DNA of 49,208 bases from Pseudomonadales bacterium. Its GTDB lineage: Bacteria > Pseudomonadota > Gammaproteobacteria > Pseudomonadales > Ketobacteraceae. The stretch's first letter is position 1, and every line of letters starts with the position of its first letter. Below are positions 42,996 through 49,208 of this stretch, piece after piece. Below the pieces are notes generated by a model, which searched no databases, was not told the origin of the DNA, and saw only the letters and a list, made by a program, of their open reading frames with translations. The DNA is taken from positions 1 through 49,208 of the forward strand of contig JAKSAW010000484.1 of assembly GCA_022361455.1 (NCBI GenBank), given 5' to 3'. A program made the position numbers and the translations under genes.

Positions 42996-43021
42996 GCAGT
43001 TAAGTTAGCCTAATCAAAAAT

Positions 43022-43054
43022 AAAAAAACGCGAGTCTGTTACTCGCGTTTTTTT
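43022..43054. terminator. Bidirectional Rho-independent terminator after rluB
   Basis: A perfect 8-bp stem ACGCGAGT / ACTCGCGT with loop CTGTT is flanked by seven A and seven T. It serves rluB on the plus strand and the converging diguanylate cyclase gene on the minus strand. Confidence 0.95.
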
Positions 43055-43078
43055 ATTTGTTCCAAGATAAAGCTAGGT

Positions 43079-44026
43079 TTAATTAAGCACTAGATTAGGA
43101 TCTACGGCGCAGATCTGATTGCGCCCATTGGTTTTGGCTTCATATAAAGAATTGTCAGCACGTTTCAATAAATCTTCTCTAGTCTCTCCACCGCAAAGGG
43201 TAGCAACGCCGATACTAATAGTAATGGGGATTTCTTGATTCTCATAAATGCAGGATAAACCCGCGATAGTCGCTCTTAGGCGTTCTGCAGTAATTTTTGC
43301 ACCTGCCATGTCGGTTTTATTCAGCAACACAACAAACTCTTCGCCACCGTATCGGAAGGTCATATCGGCGCAGCGACTAGTGGTGCGTATAGTCTCGGCG
43401 ACGGTGCGAAGTACCTTGTCACCAGCGACATGGCCAAAGGTGTCATTCACTCGCTTAAAATAATCTATATCGAGCATTAGTAATGATAGTGGCTGGCGAT
43501 AGCGCTGTGCTAATTCAAATTCCCTCGCTAACACGTTATCTAAACAGATGCGATTTCCTGCACCGGTCAAGGCATCGGTAAGTGCAGAGCGAATGGCTTC
43601 TTGGTAGCGTAAGCCATTTCTTAGCGGGTATACCAAAGACCCGATCAAGTCTTCCATTAAGGTGAGTTCTTCAGCGGAAAACTTTTCGTCTTTGCGGAAA
43701 AATGAAAGCTCGCCTAAATAATCATCTTTGGTTTGTAGAACGTAATGGGAAGAGTGGCCAGCGTTGGCTCCCATTAGGTATTCAAAGGTGTTGGCTTTGT
43801 GTTCGTAGTTGAGCCCTTCAATCTTAATAACCGAAGACATTTCTTGATAAAAAATCTGCAAAATCTCGGTGAGTTCAATCGTCGTTTGCAACACGGCGTT
43901 CAGACGCGCAGCGTGAAGCGCAGCCTTCTGCGAGCGGTGCGCAGAAACTTTGCTTTTACTGCTTGATACGCCAATTAGTTCTCGAGTATCGAAATCTAAA
44001 ATTCTGGCTGTCATTGCTGTTGACAT
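43079..44026 (-). CDS. Diguanylate cyclase (GAF-like N-terminus plus GGDEF)
   Basis: This is a 315-residue cytosolic c-di-GMP synthase. The GGDEF domain (about 145-308) has an active signature GGEEF (227-231), the DIDYFKRVNDTFGHVAGD segment that binds Mg and GTP, and an inhibitory I-site RxxD (Arg218-Cys-Ala-Asp221), so product feedback is expected. Residues about 35-140 look like a GAF-type sensor (LMEDLIGSLVYPLRNG at its end); the ligand is unknown. No membrane segment is found. It has an AAGGG site and is monocistronic, ending at the terminator shared with rluB. Confidence 0.92.
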   Translation of the reverse strand: MSTAMTARILDFDTRELIGVSSSKSKVSAHRSQKAALHAARLNAVLQTTIELTEILQIFYQEMSSVIKIEGLNYEHKANTFEYLMGANAGHSSHYVLQTKDDYLGELSFFRKDEKFSAEELTLMEDLIGSLVYPLRNGLRYQEAIRSALTDALTGAGNRICLDNVLAREFELAQRYRQPLSLLMLDIDYFKRVNDTFGHVAGDKVLRTVAETIRTTSRCADMTFRYGGEEFVVLLNKTDMAGAKITAERLRATIAGLSCIYENQEIPITISIGVATLCGGETREDLLKRADNSLYEAKTNGRNQICAVDPNLVLN

Positions 44027-44366
44027 AACAATTGCCCTTTTGGTTTAGCGTTGTCGCGCCTGTGTCCGCAGGCGCATCCCTGTTGGTTGATTACTAAGCA
44101 AGCCAAGACCGTGCCAACTTATAGGGCTGTTTGTTTAGTGATCAGCGCTAAAACTAAAACCAGTTATGCATCAGTATGTTATAGATTGAAAAAAGTGCGA
44201 GTCTAGGAGGTGAAAAAGTCTTGACTGGCGGCGGATTTATGACGAGCGGCAGCACTTGATAAGGGGTTAGAGCGTCAAAAAAACATATGTCATGTTCGCT
44301 TGTCGCTCTAACCCTTTGATTGTTATGAAAGTTCGTGGTTTAACCCGCTAGAAGAATATAAACGGG
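44027..44366. other. Gap upstream of the diguanylate cyclase with two hairpins
   Basis: These 340 bases hold no gene. GCGCCTG-N6-CAGGCGC (44056-44075) sits 30-49 bases upstream of the cyclase start, probably in its leader RNA. A long imperfect hairpin lies at 44264-44314. The rest is presumably promoter sequence for the cyclase and the 3' end of the yciK transcript. Confidence 0.5.
44264..44314. repeat. 51-base hairpin downstream of yciK
   Basis: Perfect 11-bp outer arms GGGTTAGAGCG / CGCTCTAACCC are followed inward by a T-T mismatch, a 3-bp CAA/TTG stem, a 3x3 internal loop, a 5-bp AACAT/ATGTT stem and a 5-base loop. Outside the arms, pairing continues three bases (AAG/TTT with one wobble). 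It lies 52 bases past the yciK stop and may terminate or stabilise that message. No long T-run is present on the minus strand. Confidence 0.6.
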
Positions 44367-45113
44367 CTATTTAGGCTGTGCGTCCAGGCTTTCACCGTTC
44401 ACTGATAAACTGTCTTTGCCCATTAGATAGGTATAGAGGCTCATGATGTCTTCCGGTGGGCAAACACTTGCCGCATCCTCTGCCGGGTAGGCAGAGGCTC
44501 GCATGGTAGTTCGAGTGGCTCCGGGATTAATGCAGTTCACTCTAATGTTGCTGGTATTGGCTAGTTCATCTGCCAGGGTTTGCATCATGCCTTCGGTGGC
44601 AAACTTTGAAATGGAGTATGCGCCCCAATTAGCGCGACCTTTCCGACCCACCGAGGATGTGGTGAAAATAATAGAGCCCGCCTCGGATTGCTTCAGCAGA
44701 GGCAGCAGTGTTTTGGTTAACGCAAACTGTGAGGACACATTGACTTTCATGACGCTCTCAAAAACATCGACCTTGTAAAACTCTAAGGGTGTCATATCGC
44801 CAAGCAGTGATGCATTCAATAATAATCCGTCCAAGCGGCCGAATGTCTCTTCAATCTGTTCCGCCACTTGCTTGTAATCTGCCTCGGTGGCCGACTCTAA
44901 ATTCAGGGGCACAATTGCCGGTTGGGCTCCACCTTTAGCTTCAATCTCGTCATAAACTGCTTCTAGTTTTTCCGGCGTACGACCCAGGAGAATCAGTGTC
45001 GCGCCCAGCGCGGCATACGTCAGAGCTGCAGCTTTGCCAATACCGTCGCCCGCTCCGGTAACTAGAATGACTTTGTCTTGTAGGAGGGCTTCAGGTGCTT
45101 GGTAATCATGCAT
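44367..45113 (-). CDS. yciK: YciK-like short-chain oxidoreductase
   Basis: This is an NAD(P)-dependent short-chain dehydrogenase, 248 residues. The cofactor motif is VTGAGDGIGKAAAL (TGxxxGIG), NAS stands at LLLNASLLGDMTP, the catalytic Ser is in IIFTTSSVGRKGRANWG, and YSISK gives Tyr-x3-Lys. The C-terminal INPGATRTTMRASAYPAED matches YciK. The substrate is unknown. It follows mupP by 24 bases, the same neighbours as in Pseudomonas. Confidence 0.92.
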   Translation of the reverse strand: MHDYQAPEALLQDKVILVTGAGDGIGKAAALTYAALGATLILLGRTPEKLEAVYDEIEAKGGAQPAIVPLNLESATEADYKQVAEQIEETFGRLDGLLLNASLLGDMTPLEFYKVDVFESVMKVNVSSQFALTKTLLPLLKQSEAGSIIFTTSSVGRKGRANWGAYSISKFATEGMMQTLADELANTSNIRVNCINPGATRTTMRASAYPAEDAASVCPPEDIMSLYTYLMGKDSLSVNGESLDAQPK

Positions 45114-45137
45114 GTTGTTTTAATCTCGATCTCAAAT

Positions 45138-45803
45138 TTAACAGAAAGATAGCACTAATTTTTCCAGTGCTTGTGGTGAATCCAGAGTGTGATCTGCATT
45201 CCAATCAAGGGGATCCTGATCTTGAGGAATATAACCCCAGCTAACTGCGATAGTAACGTTTCCCGCGTTTTTGCCCGATTCAATATCGCGCACGTGATCA
45301 CCAATGTAAATGGTATTGCTTGGATCCGCATTGATGGCACTGCACGCTTTATAGATAGGCTCTGGGTGAGGTTTGCGGTGGGTGACGTCGTCAGGGCAAA
45401 TGGCAACAGCACAACGTTCGCTAAGTGCAAGCTGCTCTAACAAGGGAATGGTGAATCGGCTTGGTTTATTGGTAACGATTCCCCAGGGTACTTGCTTGGC
45501 TTCCAGTTGTTCTAACAAACTGTTTAAGCCTGGAAAAACTTGAGTATCCACTGCCAGGCGATCGTAATACATATCCAAGAACTGTTGCCAAAGTTCTTTA
45601 AAGCCTGGTTCACCTTCTTTCAGACCAAAACCCAATTCCACCATAGCCCGAGCTCCGTTGGATACCTGTTGGCGAATGGCGCTAGCTGGAAGTGGTGCTT
45701 TGTTTTTTTCTTCGAGCATTAAATTTAAGGTACGCACAAAGTCTGGTGCAGTATCGATTAAGGTACCATCGAGGTCGAAGAGTACAGCGTCCAGTTGATT
45801 CAT
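45138..45803 (-). CDS. mupP: HAD phosphatase MupP (N-acetylmuramic acid 6-phosphate phosphatase)
   Basis: This is a HAD hydrolase of 221 residues. The nucleophile Asp is in LFDLDGTLIDTAPDF, motif II is VTNKPS, the motif III Lys is in HRKPHPEPIY, and the motif IV acid pair is in YIGDHVRDIESG. Sequence alone fits phosphoglycolate phosphatase Gph equally well. The position between ubiG and a yciK-type SDR is that of Pseudomonas MupP, which dephosphorylates MurNAc-6-P in the cell-wall recycling route that bypasses de novo UDP-MurNAc synthesis. I therefore prefer MupP. It is part of the ubiG-mupP-yciK run with gaps of 24-30 bases. Confidence 0.85.
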   Translation of the reverse strand: MNQLDAVLFDLDGTLIDTAPDFVRTLNLMLEEKNKAPLPASAIRQQVSNGARAMVELGFGLKEGEPGFKELWQQFLDMYYDRLAVDTQVFPGLNSLLEQLEAKQVPWGIVTNKPSRFTIPLLEQLALSERCAVAICPDDVTHRKPHPEPIYKACSAINADPSNTIYIGDHVRDIESGKNAGNVTIAVSWGYIPQDQDPLDWNADHTLDSPQALEKLVLSFC

Positions 45804-45832
45804 TTTTATGCCCGCATTGAGGTTGCTTTAAG

Positions 45833-46549
45833 TTATGGCTGTTTTTGCGTATGCATAAAATAATTAACGTCCACATCGTCGCCTACTTTGTAGGTATGGG
45901 TTAGTGGGTTGTAACTCAATCCGCTTACGTCATGTACCTTTAAATCCACATGACGTGCCCACGTTCCGAGTTCGGACGGTTTGATAAATCGCATGTAATC
46001 ATGCGTTCCTCTGGGAACGAGATTGAGGACGTATTCTGCGCCGACAATGGCTAGCATGTATGACTTGGGGTTGCGGTTAAGTGTTGAAAAGAAAACGTGA
46101 CCATCGGGCTTAACCAGGCGGCTGCAAGCGTCAATCACTGACGCAGGGTCGGGTACATGTTCCAGCATTTCTAGGCAGGTTACTATGTCGAAGCTTTCAG
46201 GTTGTTGATCAGCAAGCTCCTCCACGGGAATCTTTTGATAGCTAATGTCAAAACCGCTATCTTTTGCATGTTCAGCAGCGACGTCTAAATTAGCTTGGGC
46301 TAGATCAATCCCTGTTACTTGCGCGCCATATTGTGCTAGCCCTTCTGAGAGAATGCCGCCCCCACAACCAACATCTAACACTTTTAATCCAGATAGCGGT
46401 GCGCGATCATTGATGTATTCCAATCTTAACGGATTAATCTCGTGTAGCGGTTTAAACTCTCCGCTTAAATCCCACCATTTGTCGGCAATGGATTCAAATT
46501 TAGCTAGCTCGTGCTGGTCGACATTGGTGGAATTGTTTACTTCGTTCAT
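45833..46549 (-). CDS. ubiG: Ubiquinone biosynthesis O-methyltransferase UbiG
   Basis: This is a 238-residue SAM-dependent methyltransferase that carries out both O-methylations of ubiquinone synthesis. The N-terminus (ELAKFESIADKWWDLSGEFKPLHEINPLR) is diagnostic; motif I is VLDVGCGGGILSEGLA, and CLEMLEHVPDP and FFSTLNRNPKSY follow, with PRGTHDYMRFIKPSEL near the end. It works in the cytoplasm at the membrane-bound Ubi complex. Gaps to its neighbours mupP and the upstream deaminase are 29 and 24 bases, so the run is probably one operon. Confidence 0.96.
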   Translation of the reverse strand: MNEVNNSTNVDQHELAKFESIADKWWDLSGEFKPLHEINPLRLEYINDRAPLSGLKVLDVGCGGGILSEGLAQYGAQVTGIDLAQANLDVAAEHAKDSGFDISYQKIPVEELADQQPESFDIVTCLEMLEHVPDPASVIDACSRLVKPDGHVFFSTLNRNPKSYMLAIVGAEYVLNLVPRGTHDYMRFIKPSELGTWARHVDLKVHDVSGLSYNPLTHTYKVGDDVDVNYFMHTQKQP

Positions 46550-46573
46550 GCGAGTTCCTTAACAACAATTGCC

Positions 46574-47899
46574 TTAGTTTTGTTGATCTGCTGCGGCAAT
46601 TTTTTGGTGCCACTCTTTGCTGCGTTGCATAATGCTGTCGCAATTTAGAGTGAGCAATTGTCTGTTAGTCATTAATGCTTTACCCGCCACCCAAGTGTCA
46701 GACACTTTGTCCGCGGTAGTAGAGTAAACCAGCTGTGAAACTGGATTATAAAAAGGGCTAGTTTCTGGTGATTGGGTATCTACTGCAATGAAGTCTGCAG
46801 ATTTGCCAACAGCTAAGCTGCCAGTCACGTCGTCTATGCCCAGGGCTTTTGCTCCGTTGATGGTTGCCATTTGTAGGGCTTGTTCCGCAGGAATAGCGGC
46901 GGGATCTTCAGCAACCCCTTTCGCTAATAATGCCGCAGTGCGCATCTCACCGAACATATCTAAATCATTATTACTGGCCGCACCGTCGGTACCAAGAGCA
47001 ACGTTAACGCCTTGGTTTACAAGTTTTGCGATAGGGCAAAAACCGCTGGCGAGTTTTAAATTAGATTCTGGGCAGTGCACAACATGGGTGCCCGTTTGTG
47101 CTAACAGCTCGATATCTTCATCGGTTAGTTGGGTCATATGCACCGCTTGGAATTGCGGTGTCAGCAAGCCCATGTCGTTCATGCGTTCTATTGGTCGTTG
47201 CCCATTTTGCTGCTGTGCTTCATCGACCTCATGGGCTGTTTCATGTAAATGAATATGGATGCCCATTTGAGTTTCCACAGAGATAGTGTTCACCCGTTTT
47301 AAAGGTTCATCGGAAACCGTGTAAGGAGCATGAGGGCCAAAATTAATATTGATCAAATCATGGCTGCGAAAGTCATCGTGTAATTGCAAGCCTTTGTGTA
47401 TGTACTCATCTGCATTTTGTGCCCAGGCTGATGGAAAATCTAAAATAGGGAAGGCGAAGCTGGCACGCATGTGTGCTTCATTGGCGACGCGCGCGGCGAC
47501 ATTGGGGAAAAAGTACATATCATTAAAACAAGTTGTGCCGCCGCGAATCATTTCTGCCATGGCTAGTTGAGTGCCGTCATGAACAAAGTTTTCATTCACC
47601 CATTTGCCTTCAGCTGGCCAGATATGATCGTTTAACCAGGACATCAACGGCAGGTCGTCTGCTAGGCCGCGAAAAAGCGACATGGCCGCGTGCGTATGGG
47701 CATTAATTAATCCTGGCAAAATAATATGATTTGGGCGCTCAACCAGGTTGTCCGTGGTGAAATCGTGTTGGCCAATAGGTTCGATGGCAAGGATCTTAGC
47801 TTGATCAACGATAATTGCATGATCTTTCAATACTCTTGCTTGCTCGTCGACAGTAACCACCCATTGGGCGTTGACGATCATCTCCACCTGTTGGCTCAT
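46574..47899 (-). CDS. mtaD: 5-methylthioadenosine / S-adenosylhomocysteine deaminase (TRZ/ATZ family)
   Basis: This is a zinc amidohydrolase of 441 residues, cytosolic. The metal ligands are in LPGLINAHTHAAMSLFRG (His68, His70), HLHETAHEVDE and GTDGAASNNDLDMFGEMR. The family deaminates 5'-methylthioadenosine to methylthioinosine. In Pseudomonas aeruginosa the gene at this position (next to mtnA and ubiG) has been shown to be MTA deaminase. It is divergent from mtnA, whose product acts later in the same salvage route. The start is the ATG at 47899. Confidence 0.9.
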   Translation of the reverse strand: MSQQVEMIVNAQWVVTVDEQARVLKDHAIIVDQAKILAIEPIGQHDFTTDNLVERPNHIILPGLINAHTHAAMSLFRGLADDLPLMSWLNDHIWPAEGKWVNENFVHDGTQLAMAEMIRGGTTCFNDMYFFPNVAARVANEAHMRASFAFPILDFPSAWAQNADEYIHKGLQLHDDFRSHDLININFGPHAPYTVSDEPLKRVNTISVETQMGIHIHLHETAHEVDEAQQQNGQRPIERMNDMGLLTPQFQAVHMTQLTDEDIELLAQTGTHVVHCPESNLKLASGFCPIAKLVNQGVNVALGTDGAASNNDLDMFGEMRTAALLAKGVAEDPAAIPAEQALQMATINGAKALGIDDVTGSLAVGKSADFIAVDTQSPETSPFYNPVSQLVYSTTADKVSDTWVAGKALMTNRQLLTLNCDSIMQRSKEWHQKIAAADQQN

Positions 47900-47975
47900 A
47901 GCAATTGGTTCCTTTGTTAGCGACTCTCTGTAGCAGCTTGCAGTAACTTTTCGCGCAATATTACCTGAGCGGGCC

Positions 47976-47981
47976 TATAAT
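47976..47981 (+). promoter_or_regulatory. Possible -10 box for mtnA
   Basis: A consensus TATAAT lies 63 bases before the mtnA ATG in the divergent gap with mtaD. The expected -35 (around GCAATA) is poor, so confidence is low. Confidence 0.35.
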
Positions 47982-48043
47982 GCCCAACGCTGAAGTTAGC
48001 CTTTTCTGTTTTGTTTAATCAAATATTTACCTGAGATCGTCTT

Positions 48044-49108
48044 ATGTCACCAGAGTCACAAGCCTTTGAAGCCATTCGCTGGGAAAATAATCAACTCGCT
48101 TTATTGGATCAGCGCAAATTGCCTTTGGAAGAAACTTGGATTTCGCATGATCAAGTAGAGCAGGTGGTGGACTCTATTCGCGATATGGTGGTTCGCGGTG
48201 CGCCAGCTATTGGAATAACCGCAGCCTATGGCGTTGCTATTGCCGCTAAATGCCAATATCAACAGCATCAGCTTCAGTGGAAATCATCAATTGAAGCTGA
48301 TCTTGAAAAGTTGGCGGGGTCTCGTCCTACAGCCATTAATTTGTTTTGGGCAATCGATCGCATGCGCGCTGTGATTGGTAATTTGCCTGATGATGTCGAT
48401 CCATTTGCAGCGCTCGTGTCTGAAGCGCAACTCATCCATCAAGAGGATATTCAGGCTAACCTTACGATGGGGGATTTGGGTGCCGACCTAATCAAGCAGT
48501 CTGACAAGCTTGGCATGGGGGTGATTACCCATTGCAACACAGGCACGCTAGCAACGGGTGGCTATGGTACGGCACTAGGGGTGATTAGATCCGCTCATCG
48601 AGATGGTGCCATTGGTCAGGTGTTTGCTGATGAAACACGGCCCTGGCTCCAAGGAGCTCGTTTAACGGCCTGGGAGCTTTGTAAGGACGGAATTCCTGTG
48701 ACGCTCAACGCAGATGGTGCAGCTGCACATCTCATGTCTACAGGGAAAATTGGTTGGGTGATAGTGGGCTCCGATCGTATTACAGCGAATGGTGATGTGG
48801 CCAACAAAATCGGTACCTATTCGTTGGCAGTGCTTGCCAAATATCATGGCGTGAAATTCATGGTGGTGGCTCCCACATCCACTTTTGATATGAGTCTTTC
48901 AAGTGGTGCTGATATCCCTATCGAAGAACGTTCTGGCGATGAAGTTTTGACCATTGGTGAGCGAGCCATTGCGCCTGCAGGATGTGCGGCCTTTAACCCC
49001 GTTTTTGATGTGACTCCAGCTGCACTTGTGGATGCTATTGTTACGGAAAAAGGGGTGATAGAGACCCCAACTTTGGCCTCTGTTGCGGCGGTAGTCTCTG
49101 CGGCTTGA
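48044..49108 (+). CDS. mtnA: S-methyl-5-thioribose-1-phosphate isomerase MtnA
   Basis: This 354-residue isomerase converts methylthioribose-1-phosphate to methylthioribulose-1-phosphate in methionine salvage. Family motifs are [31 protein letters not shown] (catalytic Cys), [18 protein letters not shown] and [19 protein letters not shown] (catalytic Asp), then PTSTFD. It is full-length. The neighbouring deaminase makes methylthioinosine, the upstream intermediate in the Pseudomonas version of the pathway. The phosphorylase that links them is not in the window. Confidence 0.97.
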   Translation: MSPESQAFEAIRWENNQLALLDQRKLPLEETWISHDQVEQVVDSIRDMVVRGAPAIGITAAYGVAIAAKCQYQQHQLQWKSSIEADLEKLAGSRPTAINLFWAIDRMRAVIGNLPDDVDPFAALVSEAQLIHQEDIQANLTMGDLGADLIKQSDKLGMGVITHCNTGTLATGGYGTALGVIRSAHRDGAIGQVFADETRPWLQGARLTAWELCKDGIPVTLNADGAAAHLMSTGKIGWVIVGSDRITANGDVANKIGTYSLAVLAKYHGVKFMVVAPTSTFDMSLSSGADIPIEERSGDEVLTIGERAIAPAGCAAFNPVFDVTPAALVDAIVTEKGVIETPTLASVAAVVSAA

Positions 49109-49138
49109 AAATAGCCTCTAACTTGTTGGAAATTACGC

Positions 49139-49167
49139 AAAAAAATGCCCGAAAGGTTAGGGCTTGT
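49139..49167 (-). terminator. Weak terminator-like hairpin at the right edge
   Basis: Seven A (49139-49145) precede a short GCCC (49147-49150) / GGGC (49160-49163) stem. Read on the minus strand this is a stem followed by T7. It would matter only if the gene beyond the right edge is on the minus strand; otherwise it is chance. Confidence 0.25.
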
Positions 49168-49208
49168 AGGGGGTTCTGTGTTAGGATTGTGTGCTTAAAT
49201 TTAGCTCA

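Noticed and set aside
46788..47252. 154-codon plus-strand frame inside the deaminase gene
   Set aside because: It is antisense to conserved zinc-site motifs of the deaminase.
1..49208. tRNA, rRNA, CRISPR array, insertion sequences
   Set aside because: No cloverleaf-like segment, spaced repeat array or transposase was seen on reading the intergenic regions; a covariance-model scan was not possible.

Overview
The window reads as chromosome of a marine-type gammaproteobacterium of the Pseudomonadales/Oceanospirillales/Cellvibrionales kind. The reasons are its moderate GC content, the use of FabV and UbiG, and two runs of gene order that I know from Pseudomonas and its relatives: mtnA / methylthioadenosine deaminase / ubiG / mupP / yciK-type SDR, and yciB / PHP nuclease / yciO / trpS / scpA / scpB / rluB. 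I cannot place it to genus. I saw no rRNA, tRNA, CRISPR array, transposase or integrase.

Layout. 1-4.05 kb: the start of htpX (leaving the left edge), a secreted amidohydrolase lipoprotein, a pirin and a TSUP transporter. 4.1-10 kb, minus strand: a 12-repeat beta-propeller lipoprotein, a DUF3047 exported protein overlapping fabV, and a serine beta-lactamase-like lipoprotein. 10.1-13.1 kb, plus strand: an alpha/beta hydrolase, a protein made almost entirely of 27-residue repeats, a SIMPL-domain protein and a DUF1287 protein. 13.1-17 kb, minus: a cold-shock-domain fusion and a 1056-residue acetoacetate-decarboxylase-like / FAD-oxidoreductase fusion. 17.1-22.3 kb: a hybrid sensor kinase, a methyltransferase, and a LysR regulator divergent from a DMT exporter plus 4-oxalocrotonate tautomerase pair.

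22.3-25.4 kb, minus: the most unusual block. It is a tight four-gene operon: a membrane protein with a C-terminal T7-lysozyme-like amidase, a shorter paralogue of its membrane module, a two-helix membrane protein with a coiled coil, and an exported coiled-coil protein. It resembles the parts list of a lysis cassette without a phage around it. 25.6-35 kb: a cysteine-rich small protein, the heterodimeric ABC exporter mdlAB, a protein with a sigma-factor region-4-like HTH, a SprT-like protein with a broken zinc motif, a K+ channel, an AraC regulator and an alpha-methylacyl-CoA racemase.

35.1-49.1 kb: conserved housekeeping. A bidirectional terminator separates the racemase from the ygiM-like / yciI / yciB operon. 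Then come the PHP nuclease, yciO, trpS (with a possible Fe-S motif), scpA-scpB (chromosome segregation), rluB, a terminator, a diguanylate cyclase, yciK, mupP (cell-wall recycling), ubiG (ubiquinone) and methylthioadenosine deaminase, divergent from mtnA. The last two fit the deaminase route of methylthioadenosine salvage. In Pseudomonas gyrA follows mtnA, so it is the expected next gene to the right.
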